Shown here: one piece after another, positions 26,908-34,944 of the stretch
Position numbering within the stretch: the first letter of the stretch is position 1
Layout: every line of letters starts with the position of its first letter
Notes under the pieces: model-generated
Told to the model about the DNA's origin: nothing
Seen by the model: only the letters and a program-made list of their open reading frames with translations
Databases searched by the model: none
NCBI GenBank assembly: GCA_024233215.1
Contig: JACKPW010000019.1
Location: forward strand, 62,001 to 126,000
DNA: 64,000 bases
Direction: 5' to 3'
From: Verrucomicrobiales bacterium
GTDB lineage: Bacteria; Verrucomicrobiota; Verrucomicrobiia; Limisphaerales; J093
Translations under genes and position numbers: made by a program

Positions 26908-27112
26908 GCGACAGCGACGCTAAGACAGAGCCGCCCCACCGGCAAGCCCGCCGGCTGTCTGAACTTGTCACCGAGACGCCGGCAAGTGGATACGCCCCAG
27001 GCTACCGACCGCCGGCCGGCCGGCCGGGAGTGGGGCGAGCCGGCATGAGACGCCCGTTCGCCCCCCGCCCATGAAGGCAGGCATCCGTCACTGCGCGCCC
27101 CCCCCGATTCCG

Positions 27113-27128
27113 TGATGCATATGTGTCA
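27113..27128. promoter_or_regulatory. 16-bp near-palindrome, copy 1 (candidate operator)
   Basis: TGATGCATATGTGTCA. The outer TGA/TCA and the central CATATG are self-complementary, with only the two positions between them imperfect on each side. It is preceded by CCGATTCCG and followed by ATCG. It lies about 200 bp upstream of the lipoprotein gene at 27325. Confidence 0.5.
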
Positions 27129-27188
27129 ATCGTTGGGAACCTGGCGCACAACCCGTTCCTGCAGAGCCAGCGAAATCGACCGATTCTG

Positions 27189-27204
27189 TGACGCATACGC
27201 ATCA
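27189..27204. promoter_or_regulatory. 16-bp near-palindrome, copy 2 (candidate operator)
   Basis: TGACGCATACGCATCA, the same pattern as copy 1 at 27113 (shared consensus TGAYGCATAYGYRTCA). Its flanks extend the symmetry: CCGATTCT on the left and AGAATCGG on the right are inverted repeats. Start-to-start distance to copy 1 is 76 bp, close to seven helical turns, so both could be bound on one DNA face. Confidence 0.5.
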
Positions 27205-27324
27205 AGAATCGGTTCGTCCAGTTCGGTCGCTCGCCCATCGAGGCGAGCCGGACCGGCAGAATGGTCCACCTCCCACCATGGCCGGTCCGCACAGGACGGC
27301 GCATCGTCGACAAGCCGCGGGACG

Positions 27325-30300
27325 ATGGCTATCGTCCGCCTCATGGCCAGATGCCTGCTGTTGAAAGCGTGCGTGCTGCTCCTGCTGGGCCTCGGACTGG
27401 CAGGGTGCAAACCCCGGCCGGCCGATCCCGCGGGGCCGGACAGCTCCCCTGCACCGGAGTTGTCGGACCAGTTTCTCAGCCTGCTGAACACGGGCCGAAA
27501 CCAGTTGGAACAAGGTGAGGCCACCAACGCGCTCGTGATCTACCGGCAGGCAGCGGCGCTGGTCCCGCACAATGCCGACGTGCATCTGAACCTCGCAAAC
27601 GCCCACCTCCTGGCGGGGGACGCCGAGGCCGCCATCCATGAGGCCGAGGAGGTCCTGAGGCTCGATCCGAACTCGGCCGCCGCCTGGTTCGTCAAGGGCT
27701 CGGCCCAACTCCGCCTTGCCCAACCGGAGGAGGCCGTAAAATCCCTCGCCAACGTCCAGACCATCGATCCCGGCGAGACCGCGACATTCTTCCAACTGGG
27801 GAAGGCACGGATGGAACTGCGGCAATGGGACGAGGCCATCAACGCGTTTCGGGAGGGAATCGCCCGGGATCCGAACCATCTCCACACCACCGCCCACTAC
27901 CTGCTGGGTCAGGCGCTGCTACGGGCCGGGCGCAAAGACGAGGCCAGCGCGGAACTGCAGCAGCACCAAGCCGGCCTGGAGAGCGAGGCGGGAACACCGG
28001 CCACATCAACCTTCGAAAAGAGCAAGTACACCCGCGCCCGTGTGCCCTTCCGGCTCGAACAACCCGACCGCGATGGCGTGAGCGTCCGGTTCGTGGAAGC
28101 CACCCGCGAGGCGTTCGGAGATGGCGCGGTGACCTTCTCGGGACCGGTTGCGGTGTTCCCCCGCGGGTCGACGGCCGGAAACGACCTGGTGGTGCTGGAG
28201 CGGGGCGCCGGCTTCCGCCTGCTCCGAAACCAGCAGGGCGCCTTTCATCCGGAAGGAGTGCCCCTGCCCGCCGGATCCGACGGGCGGTTCTCGAAGATCC
28301 TCGTGGGCGACCTGGACAACGACCGGCTCAATGACCTCATCGTGCTCGGCACCGCCGGCAGCCGGCTCTACCGGTTCACAACCAATGCGGCGGCGGTTGA
28401 CGGTTCGGCGGCCAGCGGCCTGGAGCAGGTAAGCGCCGGTGATGGCATCCTGATGGACCTCGATTTCACCGGCAAACTCGACCTGGTGACGGTCTCGGAA
28501 GAACCGGCCAGTGTCCGGGTCCATCGGCAGTCCGCCCCCCTGCAGTTCCACGATGTCACGGCGAACTCAGGCATTCCCACTCCGCTGCACGGCGCCCGAT
28601 CCGTCGTGATGGAGGACTGGAATCGTGATGACCACATGGATCTGATCGTCCGCCGTGACGGCGCGCCGCCGCTGCTCCTGCAAAAGGAGCGCGGCGGACC
28701 GCTCGTGCCCGACGAGCCCTCCCCATGGGTTGCTGGAACCGTCCTTTGTGTCGGGGACTTCGACAACGACCTGCGCCCGGACCTGGCAGTGGCCGACGGC
28801 GAACGGATCACGATTTGTTTCAACGGCGGCGCGCGGAAGGAAATCCCCTTGTCCGGCACGACTGAGTTGCGGCAGCTCGTGGCGGTGGATTTCGATAATG
28901 ACGGGTGGCTCGATCTCTGGGGATGCGGCGCCACCCTGCGGGCCTGGCGCAACCTTGGCCTGGCAGGTTTTCGGGAGGACACCCTGGCTTTGGGCCTGGA
29001 CCGTCTCGCTGGAGGTGAGGTCACTTCCGTGCACTTCGCGGACTTCGATCAGGATTGTGACCCGGACGCCGTACTCGTGCTGGCGGGCGGTGGTCTGCGC
29101 TACCTGCGGAACGACGGGGCCAACGCCAACGCCCAGGTCAAAGTCCAGTTGTCGGGCAATCGCTCGAATGCCAGCGGGATCGGCTGCAAGGTCGAGATCG
29201 AAACCGGCGGACTGCGGCTGCTGCGGACCGTGCATCAACTGCCGGTGGAAATCGGAGTGGGCCGGCACGCCATGCTCGATTCGTTCCTCGTGCACTGGTT
29301 CAACTGGCCCCAGGGCTCTGCCGGGGTCCCGGTGGACTGCACGCAACCGATCCTGGCCGCGGAACTGACGATTCAGGAAGGCAGCTGCCCCTGGCTCTAC
29401 GCGTGGGACGGAGACCAGTTCCGGTTCGTCACCGACATCCTCGGCGCGGCCCCGCTCGGTCTGCCGGTGGCGGAGGGTGTCTACACGGGCGCCGATCCCA
29501 CGGAGTTCGTCTGGATTGGGAACGAGGACAACTTCCGCCCGCAGGCCGGCACTTACCGACTGCAAATCACCGAGGAACTGCGGGAAGTCCTCTACCTCGA
29601 CGCGGCGAAACTTGTCGTGGTCGATCACGCACCGGACACCGAAGTGCATTCCACCGACAAACTGCTGCCCGCCGGGCCATTCCCACCGGGCGCCTTGATG
29701 ACCCTGCACCGGGAACATCCCCTTCTGCGGGCGGAAACCCTGGACGGAAAGGACGTGACGACGGAGCTGGGGACCGTGGACGGCCGAAGGGTGTCGCCCC
29801 CACGGGTCAGGGCATCGCACCTGCGCGGACTGGCGGAACCGCACGGCTGCATCCTGGACTTCGGCCCTCTGGAGGGAGACAAGCCGCTGGTGCTGGTGTT
29901 GAACGGCTGGATCCGCTTCGGCGGTGGCATGGCAAACATCGCCGCCTCGCAGGATCCCGCCCTGCCCTTCCCGTTCCCTTCGCTCGAGGCCGAAGTCGCC
30001 CCCGACACGTGGCACCCGATCGACGTCACGGTCGGCACCCCCGCGGGGAAGACGAAGACCATTCTGGTACCACTGGCTGGCAAGCTCCCCGGGGGAGCAA
30101 GACGGCTGCGACTCACACAGGCCTTTGAGATTCACTGGGACCGGATCGCCCTGCTGGAGGAGCAAGCCGACCCGGTGACCCGGATCACATTCGTCCCCCC
30201 GGCGGAAGCCAGCCTGCATTTCCGCGGCTTCAGCGCGCTGAAGGACCTCCCTTGGGACTGGCCTCTGACGCCGGATTACGACCAACTGAACCTCAACTCC

Positions 30301-30672
30301 TGCTGGACCCTCATCCCGGGTGGCTGGTGCACGCGCTACGGTGACGTTTCGGAATTGATCGCAGCAACCGATGAGGGTCTGGCCCTGATCAACAGCGGCG
30401 ACGAATTAACCCTGGGATTCCCGTCGGCCTCGCTGCCACCCAAGCCCGCCGGGATGATCCGCGACTTCTTTCTGTACTCCGACGGATGGGACAAGGATTC
30501 CGACTTCCACGTCGCCGCCGGCACCCGGGTCGGGCCGCTGCCCTTCCATGGAATGAACGATCAGGAATACGGCCGCGAACGACGCCCGCCGTTCCCAAGC
30601 GATGCACTGCACCAGAAATACAACGTCCGTTGGGTCGAAGCGCGGGTGCTCCGCCAAACCGCCTCGCGTTAG
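27325..30672 (+). CDS. Very large lipoprotein with TPR, FG-GAP/VCBS propeller and ASPIC-like domains
   Basis: 1115 residues. A lipoprotein signal with LGLGLAGCKPRP as lipobox is followed by 4-5 TPR units (about residues 40-190), then a beta-propeller with repeated calcium-type loops (DLDNDRLND, DLDFTGKLD, DWNRDDHMD, DFDNDLRPD, DFDNDGWLD, DFDQDCDPD). An ASPIC/UnbV-like segment (LSGNRSNASGIGCKVEIETG) comes next, and a ~450-residue C-terminal region opening with CPWLYAWDGDQFRFVTDILG, which I know only as a companion of CRTAC1-type proteins. It is likely surface- or periplasm-exposed and binds a ligand or glycan; this is inference. Start 27325 or 27343. Its 3' end overlaps the next gene by 71 bp. 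Confidence 0.8.
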   Translation: MAIVRLMARCLLLKACVLLLLGLGLAGCKPRPADPAGPDSSPAPELSDQFLSLLNTGRNQLEQGEATNALVIYRQAAALVPHNADVHLNLANAHLLAGDAEAAIHEAEEVLRLDPNSAAAWFVKGSAQLRLAQPEEAVKSLANVQTIDPGETATFFQLGKARMELRQWDEAINAFREGIARDPNHLHTTAHYLLGQALLRAGRKDEASAELQQHQAGLESEAGTPATSTFEKSKYTRARVPFRLEQPDRDGVSVRFVEATREAFGDGAVTFSGPVAVFPRGSTAGNDLVVLERGAGFRLLRNQQGAFHPEGVPLPAGSDGRFSKILVGDLDNDRLNDLIVLGTAGSRLYRFTTNAAAVDGSAASGLEQVSAGDGILMDLDFTGKLDLVTVSEEPASVRVHRQSAPLQFHDVTANSGIPTPLHGARSVVMEDWNRDDHMDLIVRRDGAPPLLLQKERGGPLVPDEPSPWVAGTVLCVGDFDNDLRPDLAVADGERITICFNGGARKEIPLSGTTELRQLVAVDFDNDGWLDLWGCGATLRAWRNLGLAGFREDTLALGLDRLAGGEVTSVHFADFDQDCDPDAVLVLAGGGLRYLRNDGANANAQVKVQLSGNRSNASGIGCKVEIETGGLRLLRTVHQLPVEIGVGRHAMLDSFLVHWFNWPQGSAGVPVDCTQPILAAELTIQEGSCPWLYAWDGDQFRFVTDILGAAPLGLPVAEGVYTGADPTEFVWIGNEDNFRPQAGTYRLQITEELREVLYLDAAKLVVVDHAPDTEVHSTDKLLPAGPFPPGALMTLHREHPLLRAETLDGKDVTTELGTVDGRRVSPPRVRASHLRGLAEPHGCILDFGPLEGDKPLVLVLNGWIRFGGGMANIAASQDPALPFPFPSLEAEVAPDTWHPIDVTVGTPAGKTKTILVPLAGKLPGGARRLRLTQAFEIHWDRIALLEEQADPVTRITFVPPAEASLHFRGFSALKDLPWDWPLTPDYDQLNLNSCWTLIPGGWCTRYGDVSELIAATDEGLALINSGDELTLGFPSASLPPKPAGMIRDFFLYSDGWDKDSDFHVAAGTRVGPLPFHGMNDQEYGRERRPPFPSDALHQKYNVRWVEARVLRQTASR

Positions 30673-33600
30673 GCCGCAACCGGCCCACCGGAGACACCCT
30701 GCCTGCAGGGGTGTTGCGGGCCTGGTCATCGGCTTCCTGGGTGCCACACTTCTGGCCTCCCCACCCGCCGGCCAGCCCGGCAACGGTGGGTCTGATCCCG
30801 AGGCACTTCAATTGACGCTTGGCGCCCGGGCGTCGACCGGGAGGCCCTCCGTCGAACAATCCACGGAGCGGGACCCTGACCGGACGAGGCTGGCGATTCT
30901 CAAGGACGACCTGCCGTTGCTGGGAGCACCTGCCTCGCCGGATTACCTGGCGGAGGTGCTCGAGGCCCACGGCTTCCGGACCTTGTTTCTGAACTGCGAT
31001 GAAATGGCCGATCCATCTGTCCTCCGGCGGGACAACTTCGAACTGTTGGTGCTTCCCTATGGACCGACTTTCCCGGTGCAGGCAGCCGATCCCTTCCGCC
31101 ATTTCCTGCAGCAGGGCGGAAAGTTCCTCTCCATGGGTGGCTACGCCTTCGACAATCTGGTGGAGCGCACATCCGCAGGCTGGGTGCGACCGGGACCCTC
31201 CCCGTCATCGGACACGGATCTGGCCCAGTGGCATTGCGCCCTCCCGGCAGAGGAACTGCGCGGCCGGGGCCCGCTGACGTTCTCGGGTTGGCTCAACACC
31301 GCTGGCGTCACCGGGCCGGGCATGGCCTTCTTCGCCGTCTACCAAATCGCGCAAGACGGCAGTCTGCCGGAATGGAAGGACATCTGCCGCGTGACCGGGA
31401 GCCAGGATTGGCAGGAACAGGACTACACCTTCAATGTCCATCCCCGGGCAACGACCGTGGACCTGCGGGCGGGTTTGTTCCGCTGCCGCGGGACGGCCTG
31501 CTTCGATGACCTGCGGCTCGTCGACGCCACGGGAAATGTGCTGCTGCAGTCCGACTTTGAGGGCATGTTCGATCCCGACGCCCGGGGGGCGCGCTGCTGG
31601 AGTCGTTCGCATTCGGAGTTGTGCGAGGTTCAGGAGCAAACACAACACACCGGCCGGCGTGCCCTGAAGGTTCGGCTCGACTATGAAGTGCCTCGTGAGG
31701 AACGCCTCAACACGCGGCATGGCATTCCCGGAGACGGTCTGCAGGTCGAGGCGGGACAACTCGGGGTGTTTCAGGCCGACTACCCGCTGGAACGGGTGCG
31801 GTCGGCCCGGGCCTCACCGGAGCAGTGTGTGATGGATGAGGGCCTGCGAATCGACGGCCCCTTGGAAGGGCCTGCCGCCTGCGGCATGCTCGGGTTCAAC
31901 CAGGCGCGTTGGATTCCGCTCCTCGAAACGCAGGATGCCTACGGCCGGCCGCGCGGGGCGGCCGGCGCGTTGTTACGGCACTACGCCGGCCCCTATGCCG
32001 GCTCGAGTTGGGCGTTTTTTGGGGTGACCAACCGCAATCTCTTCACTGAAAGCGAACCCGGCATGGCCAGCGCGCTGGCGGCCACCGTACGTTCACTGGT
32101 GGACGATACGTACCTCTCGGCGCTGATTCCCGGGGAGGCCTGCTACCGTTCAGGCGAGGAGGTTGAACTGCTCGCCACCCTCTTCAACGGCAGCCGACGC
32201 AACTCCGGAGTGCGCCTCGAAGTGGAGGTCTTTGCCGGGGAACCGCCGTCGCCGTCGCAACCGGACCGACGCCGGTTCCTGACCCAACTGAGTGCCTCCG
32301 TCGCCTTGGAGCCGGGGCAGACGAATGGGGTGCGTCTGCGCTGGAGACCAGCACAACTCGAGGGCGGTTTCTGCCATGTCGTCGGCCGCCTGCTTGTCGA
32401 CAACCGGGTGGTGGACCGCTTGGAAAGCGGGTTTGTCGTCGCCAACCCGGAGGCGGTGGCCACCGGTCCAAAGCTTTCCTACCGCGACAACTACCTCCAC
32501 GTCGGCAACCGCCCGAGGTTCCTGTTTGGCACCGACGACTGGGGCTACGTCTTCAACACCGCTTCCGAAACGCCCCTGCAATGGCTGCGTGACATGCGGC
32601 AGAGGCGCGACCTGGGAGTCGACATCTATGAGAATCTCCAGTTCGGCCTGCCGGGCTCACCGGCGGAGCAGGAGCGACTGCTGCGCAAGGTCGATGGCCT
32701 GGTGCAGTTGGCCCAGGAAAACGACCAGGTGTATTTCCCGTGCCTGCTATGCGGCTACAACGTGGCGGTCAGTGATGCGGACCTCGCCCGACAGCAGGAG
32801 TATTGCGCCGTCTTCGCCCGGCGTTATGCCGACGTGCCCGGGCTCATCTACTACCTGAACGGTGACCTGCGCTGCCGGCTCAGCGACGCGGTCGCGCCGG
32901 AGTGGAACCGGTTCCTGCGGGAGCGTTACGGCACCACCGAACGGCTGCAACAGGCCTGGGGTGAACAGGCACCCAAGGCGGCCCTCGGCGAAATCCCGTC
33001 AGAGGATTATGACGACTGGGGCCATGCGTGGGACGACGTGAAAGTCCGTGACCAGAACCTCTTTCGCGCCCATCTGATCCGTCGCTGGAGCGGAGCGATG
33101 ACCGCTGGCCTGCGCCGGTTCGATGCCACCCATCCCACCACCGCGGAATTCTACCAGTTGCCGCACCAGGGCGTGGACATCCCGGCGGCCATCGACGGCC
33201 TCGACCTGGCCAATTTTGGCTACTTCGAACAACCCGGGACCGACCTGCTGCGCTTCCCCGCCATCGCGAAATTCAACGATCAGCGCGCGCGGGGCAAGTC
33301 CTTCGGCCCGGGGGAATACGGCGTGAAGACGCATCCGGCCTGGGGCGAGGGTCAGGATCTCGGCTACCACACCATGCGAACCCGCGAACAGGCCATCGAA
33401 CTGTTCCTCGGCATCGCGCATTACTCGCTGGGGCTGGGCGCCTCTCGCATCCAGAACTGGTGTTGGAAGGACGACGCGAACCGGGTGTTCCCCTGGGGCA
33501 TGATCCACCCGTGTGACAGCGTGCCCAAGGACACCGCCTACGTTCACCGCAACCAGAGTCTGTTGTTCCGTCAGTTCGCCCCGGTTTACGAGGTACCGTC

Positions 33601-34753
33601 GGTCCATGTCCTGACGGCCGACAACCACCGGTTCGGCGGCGGCAAGTGGCAGGTCATCGAGGGGATTCTGGAGGGCTTCAACCTGGCCCTGGCCAACCAC
33701 GTGGAGAACCTCGGGACCCTCAACGAGTCCGACCTTCGGATTCCCCGGCAGGCACGGGTGATCTTCTATCCCTTGCCCTTTTGCCCCCCCGACGAGGTCT
33801 GTCACCAACTGGGGACCTGGGTGCGGGCCGGCGGCGTGCTCTACCTCTCCGGCGACATCTCCCTGGATGAACTGGGCAGGCGCACCCGCGAACAACGCCT
33901 GGAAGATCTGTGCGGGGTACGTCTGGAAACGGAGATTCGTCCGAACATCAACCTCGAGCCGATGAGCGCCGCCGATCAGCCATGCCTGCGGGTCAGCGCA
34001 CTCACGGCGAGGGTGCTTCAGCAGTCCGACGACGGCACCCCGTTGCTGGTCGAGAACCGGCTGGGAAACGGCCGGGTCTTCTTCAGCGTCGATCCCATCG
34101 AACTGCACAGTGTGCCGGAACGCCGCGACCGGGACCTGGCGACCTACCGCCGCGTGCTGCAGGCCGCCGGAATCGACCCCCTCGGACTGGTTCCGGACAA
34201 CCCACGTGTCCTTCTGTTCAAACTCCCCCTGCAGGATGGCGGGACCGTCCATGTGCTCTTCAACACCGACGGAAGTGAACCTTCCCAAACCGTCACCCTC
34301 ACGGACCTCCAACCGGCGGTAACGCTTCAGGTGGCCGCCAACCGGCCCGCGTTGCTCTGGCACGACGGAACCGGTGCCTTGCGCGCCGTGGAAGCGCAAG
34401 GCCGGTGCAGTATCGGTGACCAGGTCGTCCTGGAGGACCAGACGGGCGGGATCCTGCTGACCCTGGACCGCCGGGGGATCGGCCAGTCCAGGGCGATGGT
34501 CCTGATGCCGCTGCAACCGGGGGAAATCCGTCTCTCCCCGGCGACCGACTGGAAGGAGGCGATCCTCGAGACCGGGGAAATCCGCGACGGTCGCTGGTAC
34601 GCGCTGGAGACGAAGGCACAGCGTTCGGACGAACCGACATTAGGCGTCCGCGTCACCCCCGACCAGGCCCTTTCCCTGCTCCTCTTGACCGAGACGGACG
34701 GGTTGGAGTGCGGGCGCCGGGCAATCACGGGGATGATGGCGGCTGACCACTGA
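30602..34753 (+). CDS. GH42-like glycosidase family protein (secreted, very large)
   Basis: 1383 residues. After a basic n-region a hydrophobic stretch (VAGLVIGFLGATLLAS) suggests export. Residues about 93-185 look amidotransferase-like (RRDNFELLVLPYGPTFPVQA, FLQQGGKFLSMGGYAFDN); a carbohydrate-binding-like beta domain follows (GRGPLTFSGWLNTAGVTGPG). A clan GH-A, GH42-like barrel starts near LFGTDDWGYVFNTASE. Where the family has an Asn-Glu acid/base pair this protein reads YYLNGDLRCRL, and GPGEYGVKTHPAW offers a possible nucleophile glutamate. A trimerisation-like domain (WVRAGGVLYLSGDISLDEL) ends it. The ATG at 30602 overlaps the preceding gene by 71 bp and is the only usual start upstream of the signal, so the start is uncertain. 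Confidence 0.75.
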   Translation: MHCTRNTTSVGSKRGCSAKPPRVRPQPAHRRHPACRGVAGLVIGFLGATLLASPPAGQPGNGGSDPEALQLTLGARASTGRPSVEQSTERDPDRTRLAILKDDLPLLGAPASPDYLAEVLEAHGFRTLFLNCDEMADPSVLRRDNFELLVLPYGPTFPVQAADPFRHFLQQGGKFLSMGGYAFDNLVERTSAGWVRPGPSPSSDTDLAQWHCALPAEELRGRGPLTFSGWLNTAGVTGPGMAFFAVYQIAQDGSLPEWKDICRVTGSQDWQEQDYTFNVHPRATTVDLRAGLFRCRGTACFDDLRLVDATGNVLLQSDFEGMFDPDARGARCWSRSHSELCEVQEQTQHTGRRALKVRLDYEVPREERLNTRHGIPGDGLQVEAGQLGVFQADYPLERVRSARASPEQCVMDEGLRIDGPLEGPAACGMLGFNQARWIPLLETQDAYGRPRGAAGALLRHYAGPYAGSSWAFFGVTNRNLFTESEPGMASALAATVRSLVDDTYLSALIPGEACYRSGEEVELLATLFNGSRRNSGVRLEVEVFAGEPPSPSQPDRRRFLTQLSASVALEPGQTNGVRLRWRPAQLEGGFCHVVGRLLVDNRVVDRLESGFVVANPEAVATGPKLSYRDNYLHVGNRPRFLFGTDDWGYVFNTASETPLQWLRDMRQRRDLGVDIYENLQFGLPGSPAEQERLLRKVDGLVQLAQENDQVYFPCLLCGYNVAVSDADLARQQEYCAVFARRYADVPGLIYYLNGDLRCRLSDAVAPEWNRFLRERYGTTERLQQAWGEQAPKAALGEIPSEDYDDWGHAWDDVKVRDQNLFRAHLIRRWSGAMTAGLRRFDATHPTTAEFYQLPHQGVDIPAAIDGLDLANFGYFEQPGTDLLRFPAIAKFNDQRARGKSFGPGEYGVKTHPAWGEGQDLGYHTMRTREQAIELFLGIAHYSLGLGASRIQNWCWKDDANRVFPWGMIHPCDSVPKDTAYVHRNQSLLFRQFAPVYEVPSVHVLTADNHRFGGGKWQVIEGILEGFNLALANHVENLGTLNESDLRIPRQARVIFYPLPFCPPDEVCHQLGTWVRAGGVLYLSGDISLDELGRRTREQRLEDLCGVRLETEIRPNINLEPMSAADQPCLRVSALTARVLQQSDDGTPLLVENRLGNGRVFFSVDPIELHSVPERRDRDLATYRRVLQAAGIDPLGLVPDNPRVLLFKLPLQDGGTVHVLFNTDGSEPSQTVTLTDLQPAVTLQVAANRPALLWHDGTGALRAVEAQGRCSIGDQVVLEDQTGGILLTLDRRGIGQSRAMVLMPLQPGEIRLSPATDWKEAILETGEIRDGRWYALETKAQRSDEPTLGVRVTPDQALSLLLLTETDGLECGRRAITGMMAADH

Positions 34754-34789
34754 TCCTGCACAGAGGAGCTCAACCCGGCAGAAGGACCA

Positions 34790-34819
34790 ATCCGCGTTGA
34801 TCCGTGTTCATCCGCGGTG
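34790..34819. repeat. Three 10-bp tandem units (ATCCGYGTTS-type)
   Basis: ATCCGCGTTG, ATCCGTGTTC and ATCCGCGGTG follow directly on one another in the gap between the convergent stops at 34753 and 34945. A two-unit relative in reverse orientation occurs at 44578. Similar CACGGATGAACACGGAT-type stretches are frequent in intergenic DNA of this group as I recall; function unknown. Confidence 0.55.
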
Positions 34820-34944
34820 TCCAGGTCGAACCGCGGGCCTGCTGTCGGCGGACGCGTGACGCATAGCGATCGCGCGAACGGAAGGCAATCGATGTCGCCG
34901 CGGCGGAGTCCGCCTGGTGTCGGGAAGGCGGATCGACCCATTCG

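Larger units (their letters stand above)
26908..27324. other. 417-bp intergenic control region between divergent genes
   Basis: The longest gene-free stretch in the window. It separates rpe (minus) from the large TPR/propeller lipoprotein (plus). It contains two copies of a 16-bp near-palindrome (27113-27128 and 27189-27204), each preceded by CGATTC-G. No convincing open reading frame; the ATG at 27112 belongs to the palindrome. No recognisable RNA gene. Composition is locally more AT-rich around the palindromes than in the flanking genes. Confidence 0.6.

Noticed and set aside
27112..27324. Earlier ATG for the TPR/propeller lipoprotein
   Set aside because: It falls in the first palindrome and would place about 70 non-coding-like residues before the lipobox; a signal sequence must start near 27325 or 27343.
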